Shown: positions 50,533 to 60,124, counted from the first letter of the stretch. The stretch is 64,000 nt of DNA from Aldehydirespirator sp963667505 (GCA_963667505.2 OY763490.2:868001-932000); one strand, 5' to 3'. Numbers and translations are program-made. The notes: generated by a model not told the origin, from the sequence alone.

Positions 50533-51807
50533 TTGTTGAAGGACCTTCGGGGGCGGCTCGGCACTGTGCTGCCCCTCGGCACCTCCGGGATCGCCTGGGG
50601 GCTCGTGTTCAACGGGCTGACCACCTACGGCTATCTGGTGGTGGCCCGCCGCGCCCTGGGCGACGAAGGCTACGGCAGCTTGGCCGTGCTGTGGGCCCTG
50701 GTGAACATCGGCGGCTTCGGGCTGTTCCAGCCCCTCGAGCAAGAGGTGGCCCGGGCGACCGCCGACCGGGCCAGCCGGGGGGTGGGCAGCGCCCCGGTGC
50801 TGCGCCGGGCCGGCGTGCTGGGGGCGGCGCAGGTCGTGCTGGTGGCTGTCGGGCTGCTGGCGGCTTGGCCGCTGGGCCTCGACAGCCTGCTCGACAACCG
50901 GCCCGAGCTGCTCGTGGCCCTGGTGCTGGCCCTGGCCGCCTTCGCCGGGACCCAGCTCGTGCGGGGCGTCCTCGGCGGACGTCACCTCTTCGACCGCTAC
51001 GCCTGGTACTTCGTGGTCGAGGGCGGGGTCCGCCTGGCGATGGCCGCCGTGCTGGCCGTGGTCGGGGTGGCCGCGGTGGGCGCCTACGGACTGGCCATCG
51101 CAGCGGCGCTGGTGGCCGCGGCCGCGGCGGCGGTGGGGCTCCGCCGGCCGTTCGTGAATCCGGGGCCGCCGGCCGCCTACAGGGAGCTGACCCCGGCGCT
51201 GGGGTTCCTGCTCGTCGCCAGCATCGGCGAGGCGTTCATCCTCAACGTCGGGCCGGTGGCGCTGGACATCGTGGCCGGCGACGACTTGGGGGCCGAGGCG
51301 CCCGGCGTGTTCCTCAACGGCATGCTCGTCGCCCGGATCCCGCTGTTCTTCTTCCAGGCCGTGAAGGCCAGCCTGCTGCCGAGCCTGGCCACCCTGGCCG
51401 GCCACGGCGACCTGGTCGGGTTCCGCAACATGCAGCTCAAGATCTCCGCCGCGGTGGCCACGGTGGCGGTAGCGACCACCGCGGTGGCGGCGGCGGTCGG
51501 GCCGGCGGTGGTGCGGGTCGTGTTCGGCGACGAACTGCGCCGGATCGACATGGCGCTGCTGGCCGCCAGCGGCGGGGGCCTGATGCTGATGCTGTCGCTG
51601 GCGCTGGGCCTGGTGGCGCTGGGTCACACCCGCCTGGCGGTGGCTGGCTGGGTCGCGGGCATCGCCGCCTTCGCGGTGGTGGTCAGCTTCGACTTCGAGC
51701 CCTTCCTGCGGGTCGAGGCTGCCCTGGTGGCCGCAGTGCTGGCCGGCTCGCTGGTCGCCGGAGGCCTACTGCAACTGGAGTACGCCGCCCACAAACGCGA
51801 CGCCTGA
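50533..51807 (+). CDS. Polysaccharide flippase-like membrane protein
   Basis: 424 residues from TTG 50533, about 12 to 14 membrane helices, polysaccharide-biosynthesis/MOP superfamily pattern: SGIAWGLVFNGLTTYGYLVVARRALGD-like start, EQEVARATADRASRG loop, and FFFQAVKASLLPSLATLAG in the middle. It probably flips lipid-linked saccharides. The last 35 residues are duplicated as a fragment 290 bases downstream. It may belong with the glycan genes at 60-64 kb, though decayed DNA lies between. Confidence 0.75.
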   Translation: MLKDLRGRLGTVLPLGTSGIAWGLVFNGLTTYGYLVVARRALGDEGYGSLAVLWALVNIGGFGLFQPLEQEVARATADRASRGVGSAPVLRRAGVLGAAQVVLVAVGLLAAWPLGLDSLLDNRPELLVALVLALAAFAGTQLVRGVLGGRHLFDRYAWYFVVEGGVRLAMAAVLAVVGVAAVGAYGLAIAAALVAAAAAAVGLRRPFVNPGPPAAYRELTPALGFLLVASIGEAFILNVGPVALDIVAGDDLGAEAPGVFLNGMLVARIPLFFFQAVKASLLPSLATLAGHGDLVGFRNMQLKISAAVATVAVATTAVAAAVGPAVVRVVFGDELRRIDMALLAASGGGLMLMLSLALGLVALGHTRLAVAGWVAGIAAFAVVVSFDFEPFLRVEAALVAAVLAGSLVAGGLLQLEYAAHKRDA

Positions 51808-52293
51808 GAAAGTCGAACTGACGTCCAGTTCAGGCCCCTCGTAGGGCGTCTGCACAGCGCCGTTGATCTTGACGCCGGCGACGGTCACCGCGTAGCAGTG
51901 GTTGCCGTCTGAGGGGGCTGCCAGCAGGTGCGAGTCGGTGTCGCCGGCGACCGCCCATGTACAGGCCGTGGCCGCACCCGATCCTCCGCTGGGATCCTCC
52001 TCCGATGCTGGCCATCGCCCGGTAGCCGACTCTCAGCAGCCATACGTCGGTGGCTGCCGGGTGGCGCTCCCGCAGGCGCTCTGCGGCGGCGGCGCTCGAC
52101 GTGGAGCCGTTCCTGCGGGTGGAGCTGTCCCTGCTGGCCGGCTCGCTGGTCGCCGGAGCCCTGCTGCGGGTGCAGTACGGGATCCACGCCCGCTCAGCCT
52201 GACCGACCACCACCCTGGCATGGCCGATGCCGAACTCCGTGAGCCGCGCTCCTGCCCGAAAGTCGAACCAACATCCGGTATATGCCCCTTGAG
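51806..52293. repeat. Direct repeats flanking decayed DNA after the flippase
   Basis: GAAAGTCGAAC followed by a similar 23-base stretch ending GCCCCT occurs at 51808-51841 and 52258-52291, 450 bases apart. CGCCTGAGAAAGTC occurs at 51801 and again at 52314. On the minus strand at about 51830-51965 a frame reads CTWAVAGDTDSHLLAAPSDG and onward, resembling a pilin-like or secreted protein tail, without a start. Confidence 0.55.
52092..52202 (+). pseudogene. Duplicated C-terminal fragment of the flippase
   Basis: Codes ALDVEPFLRVELSLLAGSLV and ALLRVQYGIHARSA then TGA. The intact flippase ends FDFEPFLRVEAALVAAVLAG, then SLVAGGLLQLEYAAHKRDA. So this is the tail of a second, diverged copy. Nothing of the rest survives. 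Confidence 0.7.
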
Positions 52294-52392
52294 TTACACT
52301 TTTTCGGATGATCGCCTGAGAAAGTCACACTAAAGCTGATGGTGCATCCATGAGTTGTACTTTTATGGATGTTGATCTAGAAAAGTCGTACT
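52292..52392 (+). promoter_or_regulatory. Two palindromic operator-like sites upstream of the AlbA_2 gene
   Basis: AGTTACACTTTTTC (52292-52305) faces GAGAAAGTCACACT (52318-52331); AGTTGTACTTTTA (52353-52365) faces TAGAAAAGTCGTACT (52378-52392). The two dyads are related to each other and 61 bases apart centre to centre. They end 63 bases before the AlbA_2 start, so they probably overlap its promoter and could bind its product or a neighbour. Confidence 0.6.
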
Positions 52393-52455
52393 AGAATCGT
52401 CGGCGCAGCTTATGGCTGCACTTCCGCGGGATCTCGAAAGCAGAGGATCTAGAGC

Positions 52456-54189
52456 ATGACGCTGGGTCACCTCGGACCGGATCCACTGGGGTTCGTCGTC
52501 GAGGCCGCGCTGGAACAGCTCGCCCGAGGCGAGCCGGTGGAGCGGATCGAGACGACCCGGCTCGACCTCAAGGAGGAGCCCGGCAGACGAGCCAAGGGCG
52601 GGTCCGTGCTGCCGGGGCAGCGGCAGAACGAGCCAGCGGCGTCCTATCTGGCCGGGGAGATGGCCTGCATGGCCAACACGCCCGGGGGAGGGGCGATCAT
52701 CGTCGGGATCGCCGACGACGGCGGCCGGGTCGGGACCGAACTCGACGGCGACTGGCTGCGCCACCGCATCTGGGAACTCACCAAGCGGCGGCTCACCGCC
52801 GCCGTCCGGGAGCATCGCGTCGACGGGTGCCGGCTGCTCGTGCTCAGCGTCGCCGAGGCCTTGGAGCCGGTGGATCACCAGGGTCGGCTGAGGTGGCGCG
52901 TTGGAAGCAACTGCGTCGAAGTGGACGCCGTTACGTGGCGGGCGGGGATGCTTCAGCGCATCGGATACGACTGGTCGGCCCAGCCTTCTGGACACACACT
53001 CGAAGACGTGCGTCCTGTCGCGCTGGACGTCGCCCGTCGCTACGCGCAGGAGGCCGGGTCAGGCCGTGGCGACCTTGCGCGCTCGGGCGACGAGGATCTC
53101 CTGACTCGCCTCCACCTGTTGGGGGATGACGGGCGCCTGACGAACGCGGGCTCTCTGCTGTTCGTCGGCACACCCCATGTGGGGATCGACTACATGCGAC
53201 GCGATGCGCATGGCGGTGACAGCACTGAGCGCTTCGAGGGCACAGGGCCTCTCGTCGAGCAGGTGCGCGAGGTGGAGCAGTCGGGCAGGTCGGCGAACCG
53301 GGTCGCTCACGTGTATAGAGGCTTCGCGCACAGCCAGGTTCGGGCCATCCCGCTGAGCGCGTTCCGAGAGGCGATTGTGAACGGCATCGCCCATCGCGAC
53401 TGGATGTCGCCTCAGCCCACCACGGTCGAGCATGTGGCCGACACGCTCACGGTCACGTCTCCGGGCGGCTTCATCGGCGGTGTCAACGCCCACAACGTCA
53501 TCACCCATCCGGCGGTGCCGCGATATCGCAGTCTCGCCCAGGCGCTGGCCACGCTGGGACTGGCTGAGCGCCAGGGCATCGGCATCGACCGGATGGTGCG
53601 CGACATGCTGGCCATCGGGCGACCCGCTCCCGTCATCTCCGAGATCGCTGGCCCGTACGTCCAAGTCACCCTGCTCGGGGGGCCGCCGGACGCCGCAGTG
53701 GTCGGTCTCGTCTCGTCGCTGGTGCCCGCGGAGGCGGCAGAGGTGGACGCGATGCTGCTGGTCGAGACGCTGTGCCGCCGAGGCTGGGTGGACGCCGAGC
53801 GGGCCGCGCCGACGCTGCAGCGAAGGCCCGAGGTGGCTTCCGAGGCCATCAGCCGTCTCAGCGACGCCCGAGCCGACGGCGAGCCCGTGGTCGCCGAGGT
53901 GCGAGGAGTGCCGTCGGGCCATCCGCCGGCGGTTCGCCTCTCGGATGCGGTCCGCGAGCGGCTGTCCCATAGAATTGTTCCGCTGCTTACCGCCGAGGGT
54001 CGTGAGGCAATGATCCTCGACTGGGTCCGAGCACGCGGCCGTGTGTCCACAACAGAGGCGTCAGACCTGGCCGCAATCAGCGTCAGCCACGCGGGCGCTG
54101 TCCTGAAGGCGCTGGCGCAGGCGGGCTCAGTCGCCCCTGGTCGCCCCAACGCCATCGGTCGGGGCTTCTTCTACGTTCCCGGCGATTGA
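52456..54189 (+). CDS. AlbA_2 (Schlafen-type)/GHKL ATPase regulator
   Basis: 577 residues. The N-terminal 130 residues are an AlbA_2 domain: RLDLKEEPGRR, then MACMANTPGGGAIIVGIADD, the glycine-rich conserved strand. Next an ATPase-like segment AIPLSAFREAIVNGIAHRDW with the N-box N and TVTSPGGFIGGVN, as in AlbA_2-HATPase_c_4 transcriptional regulators. The C-terminal 60 residues (ILDWVRARGRVSTTEASDL) look like a winged helix. Such proteins are widespread in phage-defence and mobile regions; their targets are mostly unknown. Two palindromes lie upstream and a broken homologue downstream. Confidence 0.85.
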   Translation: MTLGHLGPDPLGFVVEAALEQLARGEPVERIETTRLDLKEEPGRRAKGGSVLPGQRQNEPAASYLAGEMACMANTPGGGAIIVGIADDGGRVGTELDGDWLRHRIWELTKRRLTAAVREHRVDGCRLLVLSVAEALEPVDHQGRLRWRVGSNCVEVDAVTWRAGMLQRIGYDWSAQPSGHTLEDVRPVALDVARRYAQEAGSGRGDLARSGDEDLLTRLHLLGDDGRLTNAGSLLFVGTPHVGIDYMRRDAHGGDSTERFEGTGPLVEQVREVEQSGRSANRVAHVYRGFAHSQVRAIPLSAFREAIVNGIAHRDWMSPQPTTVEHVADTLTVTSPGGFIGGVNAHNVITHPAVPRYRSLAQALATLGLAERQGIGIDRMVRDMLAIGRPAPVISEIAGPYVQVTLLGGPPDAAVVGLVSSLVPAEAAEVDAMLLVETLCRRGWVDAERAAPTLQRRPEVASEAISRLSDARADGEPVVAEVRGVPSGHPPAVRLSDAVRERLSHRIVPLLTAEGREAMILDWVRARGRVSTTEASDLAAISVSHAGAVLKALAQAGSVAPGRPNAIGRGFFYVPGD

Positions 54190-54512
54190 TTCCAGATCGG
54201 TTGTGGCGATGTCGTCCAGCGTGCGCGATGCCGCCGGTCGAGATTCTGGCACCCCTCAACAAGACGCGACGACACGGCATGAGCGATCCGAGTTGGTGGG
54301 CAACGACGTTGGTGACGAGGCTGTGCACCGACTCCGGCAGCTGCGTCCATGCCTGTGGGGCATGCCCGGCGAACTTCATCAGTATTCGGATAGCATTTGG
54401 AGCATGATTTATCATGTCTTCTACAGGAGCGGCTGCCGACGGATGCTCGCCGTTCCTCAGGGCCGACTGCCGTTGGCTCTCCCACTTACTCTAGAAAAGT
54501 TGGAGTAATGAT
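54190..54512. other. Gap with two palindromes
   Basis: No gene seen. CATGAT-TT-ATCATG at 54403-54416 is a perfect short palindrome. TTACTC at 54486-54491 faces GAGTAA at 54503-54508 around CTAGAAAAGT, which also occurs in the operator before the intact AlbA_2 gene (52377-52386). Confidence 0.5.
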
Positions 54513-55170
54513 GTGCATAAGGTCACAGTAGAGCAGGCTCTGGCGCAACAGCTCGAGTATCGCGGCGAGGCGCTGCTGAGCCCTGCCCGAAAGCCAATGG
54601 TTGGAGCGAAAGAGTGCTCGCGTGGGGCCCAGGAAGGCCGCCGATGCGCTGATCGGGTTCGCCAACGCCGAGGGGGAGTGCTCGTCGTGGGGCTGTTCGA
54701 CGGCCGTGTGGAGGGGATCGATTCGGTTGGCCCCAAGCACCTATCGGCGTCGTAGCAGGCGGCGCTGGACTTCACCCAGCCGGCAGTGCGATGCAGGACG
54801 AGGCTCGTGGAGTGCCGCAGCACCGAGGGCTGGCTCGACAGGCTGTTGATCTTCACTGTCGAGCCCTCCCCTCAAGTCCACACCGACAGCTAGGACCAGG
54901 CGTTCCTGAGGGCGGGCGACGAGACGCGGCGGCTTACCGTAGCCCAACGCCAGATCTGGCCTATGACAAGGGCCAGGCGTCATATGAGGCAACGCTTCTG
55001 CTCGGCGCTGGCAGCGACGACCTGGATGAGGACCAACTCGCCGACTATGCGGAGGCCGTGGCCTACCCCGAGCCCATGCGACTCCTCCGGGCGCGCCATC
55101 TGCTCGTACGCAACGGGAAACCGACCGCAGCCGCCGTGTTTGACGTTGCGTTCGCAGCCTTCGATAGTGT
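54513..55170 (+). pseudogene. Frameshifted AlbA_2-family regulator
   Basis: Pieces of one protein lie in alternating frames: VTVEQALAQQLEYRGEALL (frame from 54513), then KAADALIGFANAEGE (frame from 54601), then VLVVGLFDGRVEGIDSVG back in the first frame, an internal stop near 54891, and finally DKGQASYEATLLLGAGSDDL plus YPEPMRLLRARHLLV. The order matches AlbA_2 regulators, so this was a full-length relative of the gene at 52456. At least three frame changes and one stop have inactivated it. Confidence 0.7.
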
Positions 55171-55261
55171 CGGGGGCGTTGTCTCGCAGGATCTTGTAGA
55201 CGGTGACCGCCACGTACTGTTTCGACATCGCATAGCCGGGCTCGAAGCTGCGGATCTCTGA

Positions 55262-56018
55262 ACCTGCCGCCGGTCCCGCCGCGGCCACGCCCCAGACAAC
55301 CTTCGTAGCCGCGGCAGCCGCCGCAGTCCCCAGCAGCCTGCCCGACCTCGTCGCGTCCCCCGTGTTCGATCCCGCCCGCCCAGAACCGGCACACCGTACC
55401 GAAGTCGGCCGCAGCCCCCGCGCTCAGCGGCGGCCAGCGTTGCGGGGACCGCGGCCGGCGCGGCTAGCCGCCGCGACCTTGTTCTTCGTAGCGGTCATCG
55501 CATCGTGGTGGCCGTCGACGGGGGAGGGCTCGACTAGCGTTCGCGGACAACGTCGGTTATCATGCGCGCCGCGATGAGCCGGGCATTCGGCACCCGGCAA
55601 CGAGAGAAGCGACGGCACATTGTGAGCAATCGAGCCTGGACAGACAAACGCCGCAGCGTTGTCCAACATGGCGTCGAGCCGAGCTATCGCCCTAGAGTCC
55701 TCGCCTCCTTCAGCTTGAGCCCATCTTTGCCGCCGCCTCCCACGACCCCCCAGCTCGCCGGGGGGGGGGTAGGTGCCTCCCTCGCCAAGGCAGAGGGGTC
55801 GAAGCGCGTGCTCGCACTCTCCGCGTAGGGCCGCAACGCTCGATATCCCATACCGCGGGGCAACATAGCCGATCCAGCGAGGGCGAGGCCAAGCGGCCTC
55901 GCTTTCACACTTTGCACGCTCGCGCCCACGACTCGTCCAAGGGATTGTGCCCTGCCCGACCGGCGGCCGACTTCCAGCCGACGTCCGAACTCGAACATCA
56001 AATCGAAGGAGCCATTCG
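55262..56018. other. Long intergenic region without a recognisable gene
   Basis: About 750 bases between the pseudogene and the secreted protein. Frames on both strands lack ribosome sites and conserved content. A run of ten G lies at 55760-55769. A minus-strand stretch near 55150-55280 reads MSKQYVAVTVYKILRDNAPD and may be another gene scrap. Confidence 0.5.
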
Positions 56019-58127
56019 ATGAGAATCAGCAAGTCGACGGTCTTGAAGGCTGCCACGGCCTTCCTAGTTGCAGCCTTGGTATCGACAGGAACGGTACCAA
56101 GTATCGTATCCAAAGCCGAGCAGGCACAAGCCCAGACCAATTGGACCGTGTTCGACGAGCTGGACTACAAGCCCCGCCAGAGTTGGTGGGCAGGCGATGC
56201 TAGTGGACACGGAATCGCGAGATATGGTGCGGATCAGACAGGGCGACCATACGGCAATTACATATATACGAACGCTGGTCGAAGCAACAACAATGAGGCT
56301 TATGCTGACTGGATTCTGTCTTCTGGTAGCTTGCACGGTAGGTATGAAATTCAAGTATTTATTCCGCAGAATAAGAGCCACGCTGCTGCTAAGGTAAGCT
56401 ATGAAGCGCTTGAGTGCAAACGAGTCGGCAAGACAGAACTGACATGTTCTCAACTCAAACAGTTTGATCCAATCACACAAGGGGATCCTAAAAATAGCGG
56501 GTGGGTTCGAATCGGATATTATGACTTCAAACATAAGTCTGGTATCGAACACAATCGACTCAGTCTACACTATCGCCTAGTGCGTCCATATCGAGAAAAC
56601 AGCCACGTAAGCGCCGATGCAGCCCGAATACGACCGGTAAGTGGCTCCGGGGACTCCGACGACACCGGTGCAGGCACCTCTGCGCCGTCCAAGATTCATC
56701 AATTGACAGTTGCTGATTCGGACGATGAAAGGATTGATTTGTCCTGGAGCGTGCCGTCCTCAGGATCTCAGATAACTGGCTACGATATCGATTATCGTAA
56801 AAGATACGATGACGGCTCAGGAAGCGATTGGAGACGTATATTTAGCGACTATACGGGAACGGCCATAACGATCACAGGCCTATCAAATGGTCAAATCTAT
56901 AACTTCCGTGTTCGCGCCGAGAATCAATATGGTATAGGACCCTGGTCGGACGAGGCGAGTGCAGTCCCAAGAACCATCAACGAACTCTATATTGTAGATG
57001 AGCCTAGATTGTCAGGGAACTTCAGCTGGCTCCAAAAGTATGTCTACTGTAAAAACCCCTTCGATAGGTTTCAGCCAACAGATTGTTGGTCGAGATATAG
57101 ACCATATACAGACACATACTGGTATCGATCTGGAGATTCGGTCATCCTAAGGAGATGGTCGCAGGAAAATGATGTCTGGGGAACTAACGGCTTTGATGTC
57201 ACCCGTCTAGAATCTGGTAAGCGTCGACTTGCTACCTGGAACTTTAATAACGTGCCCGGCGACCGATATTGGGTGCAGGTATATATACCTGACGTGCAGA
57301 AGGGCCGACCCAACGAATATCGCTACCAGCCAGGCGCAATCGCCAAGTACACGATTTCATATGGGTCTACTAACGGCAAATGGCGTACTATTCAACATGA
57401 AGTCGATCAATCTGAGTACAACGACCAGGGAGGCCAATGGGTTTCACTCGCCCCTATTTCGGTAAGAGATGGCAAGAAGGTACGAATCCGGGTAGGCTCG
57501 TATAGCGACTCCAACCTAGGACTTGATCGGTCGGTCGCATCTGGCCAGCAATCATGGAAGGCGAACTTGGCGGTGGACGCTGCGCGTCTTTGGCCTATAT
57601 CGCCGACTTTCTACGACGATACGGAACAGATCAAAGATGCTAAGTCGTGGTGCGTAACGGATACGATCTTCAAGATCTTTTTGCATCCGTTCGTCAAGAT
57701 ACTGGAGAGTAAGCTAGTAGAGATGGCTAAAGGTGCAGCTGTCGAAGCTGCCCTCACCGCAATAAGTGTAGCTGCCGGTCCGGTTGGGACTGCACTTAGG
57801 GGCGTGGCCGCGATCTCTCGCGTAGGACTGCTTGTCAAGCGTATAGATAACCTTCGGGATATTATCAAGAGTATCAAGAAGATTGTTGAGTTCGTCGGAA
57901 AGATCAAGGATGAGGTCATCGATAGAGTCGATGCGGCACAAGAACTAACGGAACTGGTCTCTGAAGTCGGAGACATCGTAGTGAACCCGGAAGACCAGAA
58001 TCGGGCTGCCACAGACCTAACGGCGTTGTGCGAACGAGAAGACGTATGGGAGAACTACTATGGAGGTCAACGCTTCTGGGATAGATTCAAGCTCGACGTC
58101 TTCAATCTCATCGTGAAGCTTCTGTAG
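56019..58127 (+). CDS. Secreted protein with golvesin-like and FnIII modules
   Basis: 702 residues from ATG 56019, 7 bases after GAAGGAG. Residues 1-39 are a Sec signal peptide (cleavage after AQAQA). A first beta module (about 40-205) ends ADAARIRPV; a fibronectin type III domain follows (KIHQLTVADSDDERIDLSWS to IYNFRVRAENQYG); a second module ends AVDAARLWPI. Both modules have the golvesin/Xly-type carbohydrate-binding layout with GGQWVSLAPISV-like strands. The last 160 residues are helical and amphipathic (AALTAISVAAGPVGTALRGV, VKRIDNLRDIIKSIKKIVEF), with no family I know. Codon use is clearly AT-richer than the surroundings, so I infer horizontal transfer. Confidence 0.75.
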   Translation: MRISKSTVLKAATAFLVAALVSTGTVPSIVSKAEQAQAQTNWTVFDELDYKPRQSWWAGDASGHGIARYGADQTGRPYGNYIYTNAGRSNNNEAYADWILSSGSLHGRYEIQVFIPQNKSHAAAKVSYEALECKRVGKTELTCSQLKQFDPITQGDPKNSGWVRIGYYDFKHKSGIEHNRLSLHYRLVRPYRENSHVSADAARIRPVSGSGDSDDTGAGTSAPSKIHQLTVADSDDERIDLSWSVPSSGSQITGYDIDYRKRYDDGSGSDWRRIFSDYTGTAITITGLSNGQIYNFRVRAENQYGIGPWSDEASAVPRTINELYIVDEPRLSGNFSWLQKYVYCKNPFDRFQPTDCWSRYRPYTDTYWYRSGDSVILRRWSQENDVWGTNGFDVTRLESGKRRLATWNFNNVPGDRYWVQVYIPDVQKGRPNEYRYQPGAIAKYTISYGSTNGKWRTIQHEVDQSEYNDQGGQWVSLAPISVRDGKKVRIRVGSYSDSNLGLDRSVASGQQSWKANLAVDAARLWPISPTFYDDTEQIKDAKSWCVTDTIFKIFLHPFVKILESKLVEMAKGAAVEAALTAISVAAGPVGTALRGVAAISRVGLLVKRIDNLRDIIKSIKKIVEFVGKIKDEVIDRVDAAQELTELVSEVGDIVVNPEDQNRAATDLTALCEREDVWENYYGGQRFWDRFKLDVFNLIVKLL

Positions 58128-58250
58128 TCCATAGGTAGTCGGCTTGGGAGTAGCAGTCCATGGTCGATCGGTTCGACCGATGAATCTGAGAACCATGAGG
58201 CGGTGCGAACCATCGGGCAGCGGTTGACGGATGCCATGCAGGAGCGCGCC

Positions 58251-60053
58251 GTGAGACTCTTGGGCCGCCTATGGGCGCTAGCGGTGCTGGTCGCGGTGGT
58301 TTCGGCATGTCTGTCGTCGCCGTCGGTGGACGACCCGCCGTCGGTACAGGAATCGGAGAGTGCCGAGGACGACGGGTTCAGCCAGGATTCCGACGGCGCG
58401 GCGCCGGACGGCAGTGACGGCGCGCAAGGTTCTGCGATTGCTGGCGGCGGCGATTCTGAGAGCGAGGAGTCGGACACAGCATCATCTGATGCGGGTGAGG
58501 CCTCCGATGCGGTGACGGGTTCGGCGGCTGCCGGTTCTGGGGATTCGGCGGGCGAGGGTGCGGCGGAGGAGTCGGCGGGCATGGACGGGCTCGGTGATTC
58601 GCAGTCTTGTGAGCTGGCCGACGGTGATGGTTGTGAGGGCGTTGACGGTGACTTGGAGGCTCCGCTGCTGGGGCCGGGTGAGGCTGTGGCGTTCTTGAGC
58701 GATCGCGGTGAGGGGCTGGAGTGGTTCGTGGTGGATGGCGTCAGGTCGCGGGCGCGGCAGATCACCGAGGGGCTCAAGACGTTCGAGTGGTCTCCGGACC
58801 GGTCCCGTCTGGCCTATACGACCGCAAGCGGTCTGGTCGTGGTGGACGCCGACGGCTCCGACAGACGGATGCTGGTCGAGGGGACGGCGTCGTGGCCGAG
58901 TTGGTCGCCCGATGGCGCTGAGATCGCCTACGCTCTGCAGGCCGACGCCGATGCGCCCCGAGGCGACTCGTCCTTCATCCACGTTGTGGCGGTCGACGGC
59001 TCATCCTCGTGGCAGGTCGGGCGAGGGCAGAAGCCTCGATGGTCGCCCGACGGCGCTCGGATCATGTTCGAGGATCCGGTCGGATGCTGCAGCAGTTCCA
59101 GGGGAGAGCTGTGGGCGACGTCGATCGTCGATCTCGACAGCGGCGACACCTACACCATCGACGGAGAGTTCCGCGAGGGCCACATCGGTCGAGTGGCCGC
59201 CTTGTGGTCGCCCGACGGCACCATGGTCGCCTACACGCACCGCGGCGACATCTACCTGCTGCCGCGCTACCTGCTGCGAAACGGCGACCACCAGTCAGAG
59301 CACATGAATCCAGGCCTGGCCCCGCTGAGGCTGGTCGCCGGTGGCCGAGCACTGTCGTGGTCGCCGGACGCCCTCCATTTGGCGTACCTGACCTCTACTG
59401 ACGCGTTTTGCGCCGGTGCTTGTGACGAGCTCTGGATCACAGAAGACAACGGCTATCGTCAGACATACCTCGCCAATGTAAGGTACGGCACCGGCTTCGA
59501 GTGGTCGCCGGACGGGATGTCGATCGCGTTCGTCTCAGAGTGGGCTGGCGGACTCAAGCGCGTGTACATCGCATCCGCCCGCGGCTCCGAGGAACCGGTC
59601 ACGATACCGCTGCCGGGAAGCTTCGCGCCGTCATGGTCCCCTGACGGCTCGCGGATCGCGTTCGCCAGCGAAAACACTGGCTACGACGACATGCAAGATG
59701 ATGCCGACATCTACATCGCGACCGCCGACGGCACGAGGCTCGTGCGCCTGACCGACGATCGACACCACAACGTGGAGCCGACCTGGATCCAGATCCCCGC
59801 AGCGGACGACCCATTCATAGAGGCATCCCCCGTAGGTCTGCACGAGTGCGCCTTACGTGTCAGCGGTGTGGTGGAGTGTTGGGGGGCGGACGCTGATGGT
59901 CCGTCGGATGCATCTGACGGTGTGTTCACGGCTGTGCCCGTCGGATACGAGCTTTCGTGGCTCTCCTGTCAGCGCCGATTCTGGGGGATCCCTCTCGTTC
60001 AGTCGCGGATGGCCGCCGCCCCTACTTCGATCTCATTCGCGAAGAGGCAGTAA
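58251..60053 (+). CDS. TolB-like beta-propeller lipoprotein
   Basis: 600 residues from GTG 58251, which follows AGGAG and places the lipobox VVSAC with C20. An acidic Ser/Gly linker of about 110 residues is followed by PD40/TolB propeller repeats, each containing a W-S-P-D-G core (FEWSPDRSRLAYTTASG, PSWSPDGAEIAYAL, ALWSPDGTMVAYTH, PSWSPDGSRIAFASEN). After the propeller there is one RCC1-type repeat (HECALRVSGVVECWG), then sequence that does not look conserved; the C-terminus may be frameshifted. It is probably anchored outside the cell membrane and may bind peptides or glycans. Start at 58203 is rejected. Confidence 0.78.
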   Translation: MRLLGRLWALAVLVAVVSACLSSPSVDDPPSVQESESAEDDGFSQDSDGAAPDGSDGAQGSAIAGGGDSESEESDTASSDAGEASDAVTGSAAAGSGDSAGEGAAEESAGMDGLGDSQSCELADGDGCEGVDGDLEAPLLGPGEAVAFLSDRGEGLEWFVVDGVRSRARQITEGLKTFEWSPDRSRLAYTTASGLVVVDADGSDRRMLVEGTASWPSWSPDGAEIAYALQADADAPRGDSSFIHVVAVDGSSSWQVGRGQKPRWSPDGARIMFEDPVGCCSSSRGELWATSIVDLDSGDTYTIDGEFREGHIGRVAALWSPDGTMVAYTHRGDIYLLPRYLLRNGDHQSEHMNPGLAPLRLVAGGRALSWSPDALHLAYLTSTDAFCAGACDELWITEDNGYRQTYLANVRYGTGFEWSPDGMSIAFVSEWAGGLKRVYIASARGSEEPVTIPLPGSFAPSWSPDGSRIAFASENTGYDDMQDDADIYIATADGTRLVRLTDDRHHNVEPTWIQIPAADDPFIEASPVGLHECALRVSGVVECWGADADGPSDASDGVFTAVPVGYELSWLSCQRRFWGIPLVQSRMAAAPTSISFAKRQ

Positions 60054-60124
60054 TGCTCGCCGACATGTGACGGAGGCCAAGAGCAAGTCACCGCGAGACG
60101 ACAGAAGCCGGGTCGATGCGCAAA

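Noticed and set aside
55760..55769. Ten-G tract as a phase-variable switch
   Set aside because: It lies in a region with no credible gene, so there is nothing for it to switch; an incidental homopolymer is more likely.
55424..56140. 238-codon minus-strand frame before the secreted protein
   Set aside because: No conserved content, crosses the signal peptide region of the real gene and contains the G-run translation.
56500..56520. GGTTCGAATC, resembling a tRNA T-loop
   Set aside because: It is inside the secreted protein's coding sequence and no cloverleaf can be drawn around it.
58155..58180. Short hairpin ATCGG-CCGAT after the secreted protein gene
   Set aside because: Five-base stem without a U-run; too weak to call a terminator.
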